This document shows, piece after piece, positions 33,314 through 42,419 of a stretch of DNA of 64,000 nucleotides. Made by a program: the position numbers and the translations under genes. The notes under the pieces are model-generated. The model saw only the letters and a list, made by a program, of their open reading frames with translations, was not told the DNA's origin and did no database searches. The first letter of the stretch is position 1; every line of letters begins with the position of its first letter. Origin of the DNA: UBA1161 sp002311745 (GTDB taxonomy: Bacteria > Planctomycetota > Phycisphaerae > Tepidisphaerales > Tepidisphaeraceae); contig JBEKAB010000019.1 in assembly GCA_050018415.1 (NCBI GenBank), positions 1-64,000 of the forward strand, read 5' to 3'.

Positions 33314-33377
33314 AAGTTGCTAGTTGCTGGTTGCTGGTTGCTGGTTGCTAGTAGAATGCGCTCGGCACTAGCAACTT
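33314..33377. repeat. Heptamer (GTTGCTG) repeat upstream of hslU
   Basis: AAGTTGCTAGTTGCTGG at 33314 is followed by three more GTTGCTG-type units up to 33352. The opposite arm ACTAGCAACTT lies at 33367-33377, four bases before the hslU ATG. It fills the whole hslV-hslU gap, matches the repeat before adk, and can form a hairpin over the hslU start region. Confidence 0.85.
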
Positions 33378-33381
33378 ATAT

Positions 33382-34713
33382 ATGGAAACGCTTACGCCCC
33401 GCCAGATCGTCGCCGAATTGGACAAATACATCGTCGGCCAAGGCGATGCCAAGCGGGCCGTGGCCGTGGCCATCCGCAACCGCTGGCGGCGCCAGCAACT
33501 GCCCGACAGCATCCGCCAGGACGTCTCGCCCAAAAACATCATCCTGATCGGCCCGACGGGCGTGGGCAAGACGGAGATCGCCCGCCGGCTGGCGGCACTG
33601 GTGTCGGCGCCGTTCATCAAGGTGGAAGCGACGAAATACACCGAGGTCGGCTACCACGGCCGGGACGTCGATTCCATCATCCGCGATCTGCTGGATAGCG
33701 CCATCGCCATGGTCCGCTCGGAAATGACCCAAAGCGTGCAGGAGCCGGCGCTGGCCCGCGTGGAAGGGCGGCTGCTGGATTACCTGCTGCCCCTGGAACG
33801 CGCCGGCGCCTACGACGACGAGGCCACGCGCGAAAAGCGCCAGCGCAGCCGCGAAAAACTGCGGCAGCAACTGCTCGCCGGCGAGCTGGAGGATCGGGAA
33901 ATCGAATTGCAGATCGAGCAGCGCGCCACGGCGATCGGCGTGCTGGGCCAGGCGGGCATGGAGATCGACATCGAGTTTCAATCGGTCCTGGAGAAGATGC
34001 TGCCGACGCGGCGGGAAACGCGGCGCTTGCCCGTGCGCGAGGCGCGCACGGTTTTGCTGTCGCAGGAAGCGGAGAAGCTGATCGACCGCGAGAAGATTGG
34101 GGCCGAGGCGATCCGCCGCGTCGAGCAGAGTGGCATCGTCTTTCTCGACGAGCTGGACAAGATCTGCAGCACCGAATCCAAGCATGGGCCGGATGTTTCG
34201 CGGCAAGGGGTGCAGCGCGACCTGCTGCCGATCGTCGAGGGTTCGACCGTCATCACCAAGTACGGGCCGGTGAGGACGGATCACATCCTGTTCATCGCCG
34301 CCGGGGCGTTTCACGGCTCCAAGCCCTCCGACTTGATGCCGGAGTTGCAGGGGCGGTTTCCCATCCGCGTGGAACTGGCCGATTTGACCAAGGACGATTT
34401 CAAGCGAATCTTGCGCGAGCCGAAGAATTCGCTGACGCACCAGCAGGTGGAGCTGCTGGCCACCGAGGGCGTGAGCGTTGAGTTTGCCGATGACGCCATC
34501 GAGCAGATAGCCCAGATGGCCTACGACATGAACCGGCGCACGCAGAACATCGGGGCCCGGCGGCTGTACACCATCCTGGAGCGGGCGATGGAAGCGATCA
34601 GCTTCGAGGCCCCCGATTTGCCGGACAAGCACGTGCGCATCACTGCGGATTACGTCAAGCAGCGCCTGGCGGATTTGGTCAAGAACGAGGATTTGAGTCA
34701 GTTCATACTGTAG
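33382..34713 (+). CDS. hslU: ATP-dependent protease ATPase subunit HslU
   Basis: A 443-residue AAA+ unfoldase, the same length as E. coli HslU. Walker A GPTGVGKTEIARRLA near residue 53, the pore-region KVEATKYTEVGYHGRDVDSI, the intermediate domain (residues 110-230, with a long charged coil), Walker B GIVFLDELDKI near 253, and the C-terminus NEDLSQFIL whose last residues insert into HslV. It unfolds substrates for HslV. The ATG lies four bases after the heptamer repeat with no ribosome site, so expression may depend on coupling with hslV. Its stop codon lies in the following inverted repeat. Confidence 0.97.
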   Translation: METLTPRQIVAELDKYIVGQGDAKRAVAVAIRNRWRRQQLPDSIRQDVSPKNIILIGPTGVGKTEIARRLAALVSAPFIKVEATKYTEVGYHGRDVDSIIRDLLDSAIAMVRSEMTQSVQEPALARVEGRLLDYLLPLERAGAYDDEATREKRQRSREKLRQQLLAGELEDREIELQIEQRATAIGVLGQAGMEIDIEFQSVLEKMLPTRRETRRLPVREARTVLLSQEAEKLIDREKIGAEAIRRVEQSGIVFLDELDKICSTESKHGPDVSRQGVQRDLLPIVEGSTVITKYGPVRTDHILFIAAGAFHGSKPSDLMPELQGRFPIRVELADLTKDDFKRILREPKNSLTHQQVELLATEGVSVEFADDAIEQIAQMAYDMNRRTQNIGARRLYTILERAMEAISFEAPDLPDKHVRITADYVKQRLADLVKNEDLSQFIL

Positions 34714-34792
34714 AGACGGAGAGACGAAGAGACGAAGTGAAGGAATGGGCGTTTTTCACTTCGTCTCTTTGTCTCTTCGTCTCTCCGTCTCT
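34712..34792. repeat. Octamer (GTCTCTTC) inverted repeat after hslU
   Basis: The left arm AGAGACGGAGAGACGAAGAG (34712 onward, through 34741) pairs with the right arm 34755-34792, which has one extra GTCTCTTT octamer. Loop GGAATGGGCGTTT. The 30-base-pair stem starts inside the hslU stop codon and ends in a T-rich stretch (GCATTTTT), so it may terminate transcription. The units are the same octamer family as at 141-263. Confidence 0.85.
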
Positions 34793-34866
34793 GCATTTTT
34801 GGGCACATCCTGTCATCTAGCGCTCCGCCCCTTGTGACCGCCCCCATTCCATCACACAATCCCCCC

Positions 34867-37800
34867 ATGCCGTTCGTTCATCTGCATTGCCATACGCATT
34901 ACTCGCTACTGGATGGGGCCTGCCGAATCCCGGACTTGGTCCGGCGCACCAAAGAGCTGGGCATGGACAGCCTGGCCATCACGGACCATGGGTGCCTGTT
35001 TGGCGTCATCGAGTTTTTCAACGAGTGCAAAAAGGAGGGCATCAAGCCGATCCTGGGCATGGAGGCGTACATGGCCCCGGGGGATCGGCGCGACCGCACC
35101 TCCGCCGGGCCGGGTGGAACGGACGCGGCGTTTCACCTGCTGCTTCTGTGCGAAAATCTGCACGGGTACCGCAACCTGATCAAGCTCTCCACGGCCGCCT
35201 ACCGCGAAGGGTTCTATTACCGGCCGCGCATCGATAAGGAAATCTTGCGAGAGTTTCATCAGGGTCTGATCTGCACCAGCGCCTGCCTGAAAGGGGAAAT
35301 TCCCTCGGCATTGATCAAGCGGGATGCGAAAACCGCCCGCAAGATCGCCCAAACCTACCTGGAGATCTTCGGCCCGGATCGATTCTTCATCGAGGTGCAG
35401 AAGCAGGGTTTGGCCGATCAGGACCTGGTCAACCCCGAGCTGGCCGATCTGGCCAAAAAGCTGGGCGTCGGCCTGGTGGCCACCAACGACGTGCATTTTC
35501 TCAATCGCGAGGACCACCACGCCCACGACGTGCTCTGCTGCATCAGCATGGGGCGGCTGATCACGGATGAAAACCGCCTCAAATATCCCCAGGGACTTTA
35601 CCTCAAAAGCCCGCAGGAGATGGCCGATGCCCTGGGCGGATTCGATCAAGCCATCGAGAACACCGCGAAAGTCGCGCAAATGTGCGACGTCGAATTGAGC
35701 TTCGGCAAGCGCCATGCGCCGGTTTACCGCGTTCCCAAGGAGGCCTTGCGCGGCGGCTCCGACGGCATGGCCGATGACGAGCGGTATCTGCGCCAGCTTT
35801 GCGAGGACGGCTTGCAATGGCGTTACGGCACGGGGGATGTCTCGCCGGAAATCCGTGCTCGCCTGGACCACGAGTTGAAGATCATCACCAGCAAGAATTT
35901 CTGCTCGTATTTCTTGATCGTGTGGGATTTCTGCAGTTATGCGCGGCAAAACGGCATTCCCGTGGGCGCCCGCGGCTCGGGCGTGGGCACGATGGTCGGC
36001 TACCTCCTGGGGCTGTGCAACGTCGATCCCATCCGCTACGGGCTGCTGTTCGAGCGGTTCATGGACCCCAAACGCAACGAATTGCCGGATATCGACATCG
36101 ACATCTGCCAGGAAGGCCGCGGCAAGGTGATCGACTACGTGCGCCAAAAATACGGGCACGTGGCGCAGATCATCACCTTCGGGACGCTGGCGGCGCGGGC
36201 GGTGTGCAAGGACGTCGGCCGCGTCATGGGCGTGCCGCTGGCGGTGACGGACAAGCTGACCAAGCTGATCCGCGCGGCGCCGGGAATGACCCTGGACAAA
36301 GCGCTGGAGCAATCTTCGGAACTGGCGGCGATGGTGCAGAACGATCCGCAGATCATGCAGATCATGGAGGTGGGCAAGAAACTGGAGGGCCTGTGCCGCA
36401 ACGCGGGGATGCACGCCGCCGGCGTGGTGATCGCCGATCAGCCGCTGGAAAATTTCGTGCCCCTGTACAAATCCGGCGAGGACATCCTGACGCAATATGA
36501 AGGCCCCATCGTCGAGAAAGTCGGCCTGCTGAAGATGGATTTCCTGGGCCTGCGCACGCTCACCACGCTGCAGCGATCCATCGAACTGGTCAAGCAGACC
36601 AAGAAGATCGACGTCGAGATCGAAAAAATCGATTTCGCGGACAAGAACGTTCTGGCCCTGTTTTGCCGAGGCGAAACCAAGGGGATTTTCCAGTTTGAAT
36701 CGGGCGGGATGAGCGACCTGCTGATGAAAATGCAGCCGGACCGCCTGGAGGATTTGATCGCGGCCAACGCCCTGTACCGGCCGGGACCGATGGAGCTGAT
36801 CCCGCTGTACTGCAACCGCAAGCACCGCCGCGAGGACGTGCCCAAGGTGCACCCCGTCATGGATCGCATCCTGGCCGAGACCTATGGCATCATGGTCTAC
36901 CAGGAACAGGTGATGCAGATTTTCAATCAGCTTGGGGGCATCGAGCTGAGCGACGCGTACAAGCTCATCAAGGCCATCAGCAAGAAAACCACCGACGTGA
37001 TCGCCCGGTACCGGCCGGCCTTTGTCAAAGGCGCCCGCGCCAACGGCATCGGCAAGGATCAGGCGGAGGAGATTTTCGAGCTGATCCTGAAATTCGGCGG
37101 GTACGGGTTCAACAAGAGCCACTCGACGCGGTACGCCATCGTGGCCTTCCAGACGGCGTACATGAAGGTGTATCACCCGGTGGAGTACATGTCGGCGCTG
37201 CTGACGTTCGAAATGGGCTCGATCGACAAGGTGGTGGAATACATCGAGGAATGTCGCCGATTGAAGCAGCCGGACGGCGCGCAGGGGATCAAAGTGCTGC
37301 CGCCGGACGTGAACGCCTCGGACAAGGATTTCACGCCGCTGTACGTCGATGAGCCCGCGGGCAAGCGAAAAAAAGCGGGCAAGGCGGGCGTGATTCGATT
37401 CGGTCTGGTGGCAGTGCGCGGCATCGGGGAAAAGGCCGCCCAGGCGATCATCGACCAGCGCCGCGCGGGCGGGCCCTTTGCCAACCTCTACGATTTCTGC
37501 GAGCGCGTGGATGCGCGGCAGGTGACTCGCGCCACCATCGAAGCGCTGATCAAATGCGGCGCCTTTTCCTCCACGGGCACCGCGCGGTCGCGGCTTTTGG
37601 CCGTCCTGGACCGCGCCGTGGAAATGGGCCAGCAATCCCAACAGGATAAGCGCTGCGGGCAGTTGAGCATTTTTGGCTCCGCCGACGCCGGCCCCGCCGC
37701 CGGCCGGGCGGCCGATGTTTTTCCCGATCTGCCCGAACTGCCCAGCGCCCAGTTGCTCAAATTCGAGAAGGAACTTCTGGGGTTTTACATCACCAGCCAC

Positions 37801-38499
37801 CCGCTGGCCGAGCACGAATCGGCTCTGGCCAATTACGCCACCGCCTCCACCCGCGACGTGGCCAGGATGTCCGAGGGGGCGGAGCTGACCGTCGGCGGCA
37901 TCATCGCCGACGTGCGGCGGATCATGACCAAGGCTGGCAAGCCGATGGTCTTCCTCACGCTGGAGGACCTGGAAGGCCAGGTGGACGCGACGATCTTCGC
38001 CGAACCCCTGGCCGAGATCGCCAAGCGCTATCCGGACGCGATCGCCGCCGAGCGCATCGTGTTCGTCAAGGGCAAGGTGGACAAGCGACGCGAAACGCCG
38101 GGGGTGCTGGTCAGCGAGCTGATCCCCGTCGAGGATGCGCTGGCGCGGCTGACTCGCGCCATCAAGGTGGAGATCGAAGTTGCCGATGGTGCAGCCCTGC
38201 TGGCGCAGCTTCGGCCGATTCTGGAGCGGCACCGGGGCAAGTGCGAGACGTTCGTGCAGGTTCCGGCCAACGGATCGAGAAAAACGCTGATCCGCCTGGA
38301 CCCGCAGTGGCACCTGCGTCCGACGCCGGCGCTGTTGGGTGATTTGCAGGCGGCACTGGCCGGTCGGGGTCGCGTGGAATTGGCCGGCGACGGCACGCGC
38401 CGCACCCGCCGCCTGCAACAACAGTTGTTCGAAGACGCTGAAGCTCCCGAGGTCCCCCAGGAACCGCCGGCCATGGCGGAAACGGCAGATGATTTTTAG
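34867..38499 (+). CDS. dnaE: DNA polymerase III alpha subunit
   Basis: A 1210-residue replicative polymerase of the DnaE1 type. The PHP domain opens the protein (HLHCHTHYSLLDGACRIPDL), followed by the polymerase core with the catalytic triad in LPDIDIDI near residue 410 and a later Asp region, the tandem HhH (GYGFNKSHSTRYAIVAFQTA precedes it), and an OB fold near residue 1000 (LTVGGIIADVRRIMTKAGKP). The C-terminal tau-binding part is present. The frame is open from a GTG at 34834, but ATG 34867 starts directly at MPFVHLHCHTHYS and was chosen. There is a long reading frame on the opposite strand, judged a shadow. Confidence 0.97.
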   Translation: MPFVHLHCHTHYSLLDGACRIPDLVRRTKELGMDSLAITDHGCLFGVIEFFNECKKEGIKPILGMEAYMAPGDRRDRTSAGPGGTDAAFHLLLLCENLHGYRNLIKLSTAAYREGFYYRPRIDKEILREFHQGLICTSACLKGEIPSALIKRDAKTARKIAQTYLEIFGPDRFFIEVQKQGLADQDLVNPELADLAKKLGVGLVATNDVHFLNREDHHAHDVLCCISMGRLITDENRLKYPQGLYLKSPQEMADALGGFDQAIENTAKVAQMCDVELSFGKRHAPVYRVPKEALRGGSDGMADDERYLRQLCEDGLQWRYGTGDVSPEIRARLDHELKIITSKNFCSYFLIVWDFCSYARQNGIPVGARGSGVGTMVGYLLGLCNVDPIRYGLLFERFMDPKRNELPDIDIDICQEGRGKVIDYVRQKYGHVAQIITFGTLAARAVCKDVGRVMGVPLAVTDKLTKLIRAAPGMTLDKALEQSSELAAMVQNDPQIMQIMEVGKKLEGLCRNAGMHAAGVVIADQPLENFVPLYKSGEDILTQYEGPIVEKVGLLKMDFLGLRTLTTLQRSIELVKQTKKIDVEIEKIDFADKNVLALFCRGETKGIFQFESGGMSDLLMKMQPDRLEDLIAANALYRPGPMELIPLYCNRKHRREDVPKVHPVMDRILAETYGIMVYQEQVMQIFNQLGGIELSDAYKLIKAISKKTTDVIARYRPAFVKGARANGIGKDQAEEIFELILKFGGYGFNKSHSTRYAIVAFQTAYMKVYHPVEYMSALLTFEMGSIDKVVEYIEECRRLKQPDGAQGIKVLPPDVNASDKDFTPLYVDEPAGKRKKAGKAGVIRFGLVAVRGIGEKAAQAIIDQRRAGGPFANLYDFCERVDARQVTRATIEALIKCGAFSSTGTARSRLLAVLDRAVEMGQQSQQDKRCGQLSIFGSADAGPAAGRAADVFPDLPELPSAQLLKFEKELLGFYITSHPLAEHESALANYATASTRDVARMSEGAELTVGGIIADVRRIMTKAGKPMVFLTLEDLEGQVDATIFAEPLAEIAKRYPDAIAAERIVFVKGKVDKRRETPGVLVSELIPVEDALARLTRAIKVEIEVADGAALLAQLRPILERHRGKCETFVQVPANGSRKTLIRLDPQWHLRPTPALLGDLQAALAGRGRVELAGDGTRRTRRLQQQLFEDAEAPEVPQEPPAMAETADDF

Positions 38500-38528
38500 C
38501 GGTGCGCGCGCCTATCGTTTGCAGACAG

Positions 38529-39707
38529 ATGAGACTTCCCTGCGTCATTCGTGAAATGACATTCTTGGTCCTCGTGGTGGCGCTGGCGGTGCTGAGCGGC
38601 TGCGTGTCGCACCCGGCGGCGAGTCAGCCTTCGGCGGCAGCCGCAACGCGCCCCTCGCCCCGACGATTAGGCATCCGCCGCTTGGTCGACCAGCCCGATT
38701 CCTGGTTCAAGACCCCCGACGGCCTGGCCATTGTCGATAGCATCCTCGCATGGCAAAACGCCAACGGCGGATGGTGGAAGAATTACGATCCGCGCAAGCC
38801 GCGCGGCCCCCTTCGCCCCGATCGCCGCAGCCCGCCGGGCGACGAGGATTCGTTGTGGCACCGCGTCAGCACGTTCGACAACAACGCCACGCACAGCGAG
38901 ATGCGCATCCTGGCCCGCGCCTATCGCGTGTTGGGCGAGGAAGCCTGCCGCCAGGCCTTCGAGCGCGGCCTGGCCTACATCTTCGAATCGCAGTACCCCA
39001 ACGGCGGCTGGCCGCAGCGATTCCCTTTGCAGAACAATTACGGCCGGCGTATCACGTTCAACGACGATGCCATGACCGGCGTGATGGCCCTGTTGAAGGA
39101 CGTCGCCGACGGCAAGCCCGATTTCGCCTTCGTCCCCGAAGATCAGCGCCGCGTAGCGCAGCAGGCGTTCGATCGCGGCGTCCAGTGCATCCTCAAGTGC
39201 CAGATCAAATTCAACGGCAAGCTCACCGTCTGGTGCCAGCAGCATGACGAAGTCACTCTCGTCCCCGCGGGCGGACGGGCCTATGAATTGCCGTCTCTGT
39301 GCGGCGACGAGAGCGCGGATATCGTCCTGCTGCTGATGAGCATCGAACATCCCGATGCGCGCGTGCGGCAATCCATCGAGGCGGCGGTGGCGTGGTTTGC
39401 ATCGGCCAAGATCACGGGCAAGCGGTGGACGATGGTGGATGACCCGACGGCCTCGCGAGGGCGCGACCGCGTACTGGTGGACGATCCCGCCGCCCCGCCG
39501 ATCTGGGCCCGATTCTACGATTTGAAAACCGGCCAGCCGTTTTTCTGCGGCCGCGACGGCATTCCACACTCATCGGTGGACCAAATCTCCTACGAGCGCC
39601 GCATGGGTTATGGGTGGTACGGCCAGTGGGGCCGCGCGGTGGAGAAAGCCTATCCGGCCTGGAAGGCGCGATGGGAGCAATCCTCCACGCCAACCGCCGT
39701 CCCGTAG
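38529..39707 (+). CDS. Pectate lyase, PL10 family, lipoprotein
   Basis: A 392-residue exported enzyme. The signal sequence MRLPCVIREMTFLVLVVALA ends in the lipobox VLSGC, so it should be membrane-anchored. After a Ser/Ala/Pro linker the PL10 (pelA) toroid begins with LAWQNANGGWWKNYD, then STFDNNATHSEMRILARAYR, FESQYPNGGWPQRFPL, YGRRITFNDDAMTGVMALL and ERRMGYGWYGQW. PL10 lyases cleave polygalacturonate by beta-elimination; the N/D-rich FNDDAM region holds the calcium and catalytic residues of the family. Translation probably starts at ATG 38529; a GTG at 38502 and an ATG at 38556 are alternatives. It implies use of plant or algal uronic polysaccharide. Confidence 0.88.
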   Translation: MRLPCVIREMTFLVLVVALAVLSGCVSHPAASQPSAAAATRPSPRRLGIRRLVDQPDSWFKTPDGLAIVDSILAWQNANGGWWKNYDPRKPRGPLRPDRRSPPGDEDSLWHRVSTFDNNATHSEMRILARAYRVLGEEACRQAFERGLAYIFESQYPNGGWPQRFPLQNNYGRRITFNDDAMTGVMALLKDVADGKPDFAFVPEDQRRVAQQAFDRGVQCILKCQIKFNGKLTVWCQQHDEVTLVPAGGRAYELPSLCGDESADIVLLLMSIEHPDARVRQSIEAAVAWFASAKITGKRWTMVDDPTASRGRDRVLVDDPAAPPIWARFYDLKTGQPFFCGRDGIPHSSVDQISYERRMGYGWYGQWGRAVEKAYPAWKARWEQSSTPTAVP

Positions 39708-39729
39708 CCCCGCATGTACATGCGGGGCT
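39706..39729. terminator. 24-base perfect palindrome overlapping the pectate lyase stop
   Basis: AGCCCCGCATGT followed by its exact reverse complement ACATGCGGGGCT. It begins inside the TAG stop codon and is followed by TCGTT rather than a proper U-run. It is probably a hairpin at the mRNA 3' end; because it is perfectly two-fold symmetric it could also be a protein site. An open frame starting in it (39714) was rejected as the start of the next gene. Confidence 0.55.
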
Positions 39730-39779
39730 TCGTTGACGACACCGTTGCATTCGATCGCCCGGCGCTGAAAAATGCCGAC

Positions 39780-40697
39780 ATGGCAACCCTGCGCGATGTG
39801 AGGCCGGTCTTCCGAGCCATGGGCGTTTGGCCATTCATCAAACGCATTTACCAACAGATCAACGAAGACAACATTCTCGTCTGGGCCGCGTCGATGGCCT
39901 ATTCGTGGCTGTTCGCTATTTTCCCGTTCTTGATTCTGCTCTTGAGCCTGGTGCCGTATTTGCCGTCGCATGCGCGGCACATCGCGCAGAGGAAGATCGC
40001 ACAGTCGATCTCCAGCGCCTTGGGCAGCGCGGCGCCGACGATCAACGACAACATCCAGAGCATCCTCACCCAGCCGCGGCGCGGCTGGCTGGGCATCGGC
40101 CTGTGCGTCAGCCTCTGGGTGGCCAGCGGCGGCATCGCCATGACCATGTCCGCCATGGACCAGTGCTACGACCTCGAAAACAAGGACATGCGACCGTTCT
40201 ACAAACAGCGGCCGATCGCCATCCTGCTGACCATCCTGATCGCGGCCATGGTACTGGCCCTGTTCGTGCTTCTGCCCGTGACCAGCGCGCTGCAGCACTG
40301 GCTGCCGTATTTCGAAATCCTCTCCCAGCCGGTGAAGTTCGCGTTCGAGCTGGTGCGTTACGCGATGGTGATCCTGCTCATGCTGATGATCCTGGCGATC
40401 ATCTATCACTTCGGCCCCAACATCCGCCAGCGCTTTCACGCGATCACACCCGGCGCGGTGTTCAGCCTGAGCGTGTGGCTCATCCTGGATTTGCTCTTCC
40501 GCCTCTACATCGACAAATACGCGCGCTACGACCAGATGTACGGCACGGTGGGCGGCGCGGCCATTTTGCTCTTCTTTTTCTACATCATCGCCCTAGTGCT
40601 GCTGATCGGCGGGGAGATCAACAGCGAGATCGACTTTGTCACCCTGGGCGTGAAACCGGGATCGCGCGATTTCAAGACCCCGGCCAAGCGCCTCTGA
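39780..40697 (+). CDS. YihY/BrkB family inner-membrane protein
   Basis: A 305-residue integral membrane protein of the YihY (UPF0761) family, formerly mis-named ribonuclease BN. About six membrane segments are visible: AASMAYSWLFAIFPFLILLL, a segment near the GWLGIGLCVSLWVASGG region with the family motif MTMSAMDQCYDLE, AILLTILIAAMVLALFVLLP, MVILLMLMILAIIYHFGPN, PGAVFSLSVWLILDLLFRLY, and AAILLFFFYIIALVLLIGGE followed by INSEID. Function of the family is unsettled (transport or flippase suggested). ATG 39780 was chosen; 39822 (MGVWPFIKRIYQQ) is an alternative. It converges with the GH16-like gene, 26 bases between stops. Confidence 0.9.
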   Translation: MATLRDVRPVFRAMGVWPFIKRIYQQINEDNILVWAASMAYSWLFAIFPFLILLLSLVPYLPSHARHIAQRKIAQSISSALGSAAPTINDNIQSILTQPRRGWLGIGLCVSLWVASGGIAMTMSAMDQCYDLENKDMRPFYKQRPIAILLTILIAAMVLALFVLLPVTSALQHWLPYFEILSQPVKFAFELVRYAMVILLMLMILAIIYHFGPNIRQRFHAITPGAVFSLSVWLILDLLFRLYIDKYARYDQMYGTVGGAAILLFFFYIIALVLLIGGEINSEIDFVTLGVKPGSRDFKTPAKRL

Positions 40698-40723
40698 CCG
40701 GGCCAGGAGAGCGTGCTCGGGGA

Positions 40724-41896
40724 TCAGTCCCGTAGCGGCTGGAATTCGAAGCTTTGGATGGTTACTTCGTCAGCTCCTCCGGTGGGGTGGCGACCGTTCA
40801 CCAGCCAGAGATTGATGCGAGCATTCTCGCCGCCGGCGCGCGGGACATCCGTCGTGATTCGATGTTCGAAGATCACGAGAGCCTGAGGAGTCGCAGGTTG
40901 GGATGACGGCAACCGCGAGGCTCGGAAATCCACGCTCTCGGGTCGCCAGGTGAAAGCGAGCACCACCCCCTCGAGGCCCTGGGGAAGCGCAAAACGAACA
41001 ATGTTGGCTTTGCGCGTATACGGTTGAACGACGTACTGCGCGTTGTCGTTGGCAGGGACTCCCCACCGGGAAATTTCAATATCGATTTCTCGGTGATGGT
41101 ACGCCGGATTGTCGTTCCACGTAAACAAACCAACCACGAGATTCGGATCCAACTCGTCGATGTTGGAGCCAATGACGAAACGGTAGGTGCCGTACCCAAG
41201 GCTCTGCCCGTTAATGACCTCGGCGCAATAGTTGCGGTCGTTTTGGCCGAAGACCCGCAGGTGCAAGCCACGCTGGTCGACTCGCACACCATCCTTGCTG
41301 AAATAGTTGGGCCCGGGTCCGACCCGTTGATCGGAACTTTCCTTCACCAGCCATTCAAATCCCGAGAACTGGATCCTCCGCGCTGCTGCGGTGCTCTTGG
41401 GAGTTGCAGGCGATCCGGCGTTTTGCCGGTCCCAGGATTTGTCCGTACCTCCGTCGTTGCGGACGATGGCAACGACATCATTGCCCGTCGCCGGGAGGGT
41501 CCGGGCGGTGGCCTGCGCGTGGTAATCCTTCTTGACCAACAGTGCGGCATACCGGTCGCCGCCGTGGGTATCGGTCTGCCACTTTCCGTCCGTGCCGATG
41601 TCCGTGAAGGGCGCATTGGCGAAGGGCTGAACCCACCACGTTTGGCCCGCGTGGGCGTAGACCACGACTTTATACGCGGCGAAATCCACGCCCTTGGCCA
41701 CCCCCGCAATGGCATAGGTAACGTCCGGCCCTCCCTTGGCACTGGGCGGAATGAGCGTGATCTGGATGGCGGGGATATTGTCCTCTGCTTGGATGCTACA
41801 CGCGCACGTGACGAGCGACCCAATCAACGCAACGGTGCCTAACAGAAATGCACCAATTCCGCACAGGAACGCATTTGCCTTTGCCTGGCGCACCAT
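40724..41896 (-). CDS. Exported protein: WWVQPF domain fused to a GH16-like fold
   Basis: A 390-residue exported protein. A hydrophobic signal segment (residues 8-36, ending in a TCAC that could be a lipid-attachment site) is followed by the small domain shared with the next three genes: YKVVVYAHAGQTWWVQPFAN, DGKWQTDTHGG, RYAALLVKKDYHAQA. The second half is a concanavalin-like fold with GYGTYRFVIGSNIDELDP and the GH16 active-site pattern EIDIE in HHREIDIEISRWG, so it may be a beta-glucanase or agarase relative, or a lectin-like binder. ATG 41896 (MVRQAKANAF) was chosen because it aligns with the start of the neighbouring paralogue; the frame is open to 41920. Confidence 0.75.
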   Translation of the reverse strand: MVRQAKANAFLCGIGAFLLGTVALIGSLVTCACSIQAEDNIPAIQITLIPPSAKGGPDVTYAIAGVAKGVDFAAYKVVVYAHAGQTWWVQPFANAPFTDIGTDGKWQTDTHGGDRYAALLVKKDYHAQATARTLPATGNDVVAIVRNDGGTDKSWDRQNAGSPATPKSTAAARRIQFSGFEWLVKESSDQRVGPGPNYFSKDGVRVDQRGLHLRVFGQNDRNYCAEVINGQSLGYGTYRFVIGSNIDELDPNLVVGLFTWNDNPAYHHREIDIEISRWGVPANDNAQYVVQPYTRKANIVRFALPQGLEGVVLAFTWRPESVDFRASRLPSSQPATPQALVIFEHRITTDVPRAGGENARINLWLVNGRHPTGGADEVTIQSFEFQPLRD

Positions 41897-41928
41897 GTCG
41901 ATTCGCCGGACCACCCGCAAAGATCCGA

Positions 41929-42387
41929 TTACTGGCTCTTGCCGTCCTCTAAGTCAATGGCCACAACATCATCGTCCGTCGCGGGCAGGGTTCGGGTGAT
42001 GGCGTCCGGGTGGTATTCTTTCTTCACCAGCAGCGCGGCATACTGGTGGCCGCCATGAGTAACGGTTCGCCACTTTCCATCCTTGCCGATGTGCGTCATG
42101 GGCGCATCCGCGTAGGGCTGAACCCACCAGCTATCACCCGCGTGGGCGTAAACCACGACTTTGTACGCGGCGAAATCCACCCTCTCGACCACTCCCACGA
42201 TGGAATAAGTGACGATGGGCCCTCCCTCAACGGCCGGCGGAATGAGCGTGATCCGGATTAAGGGGATGTTGTCCGCTGGGTGGACGTTACACGCCACCAC
42301 AATAAGCGACCCGATCGACGCGGCCGTGCCTATCAGAAATACACCAACCCGGCACAGGAGCTGTCTTGGCTTGACCTGGCGCACCAT
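41929..42387 (-). CDS. Small lipoprotein with WWVQPF domain, copy 2
   Basis: A 152-residue protein consisting of a signal sequence with lipobox VVAC near residue 33 and a single copy of the shared domain: RITLIPPAVEGGPIVTYSIV, AAYKVVVYAHAGDSWWVQPY, DGKWRTVTHGGHQYAALLVK, then AITRTLPATDDDVVAIDLED. Sequence is about as close to the N-domain of the GH16 fusion as to copy 3, so it is a tandem duplicate lacking the catalytic-like half. No named function is recognised. Same strand and tight spacing suggest one transcription unit. Confidence 0.75.
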   Translation of the reverse strand: MVRQVKPRQLLCRVGVFLIGTAASIGSLIVVACNVHPADNIPLIRITLIPPAVEGGPIVTYSIVGVVERVDFAAYKVVVYAHAGDSWWVQPYADAPMTHIGKDGKWRTVTHGGHQYAALLVKKEYHPDAITRTLPATDDDVVAIDLEDGKSQ

Positions 42388-42419
42388 GTTGAGTCGCCTT
42401 TCTATCCACTGCCATCGAA

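Noticed and set aside
34906..38421. Very long open frame (about 1171 codons) on the minus strand opposite dnaE
   Set aside because: It mirrors dnaE codons in a high-GC gene; composition is that of a shadow and no domain is recognisable, while dnaE on the plus strand is unmistakable.
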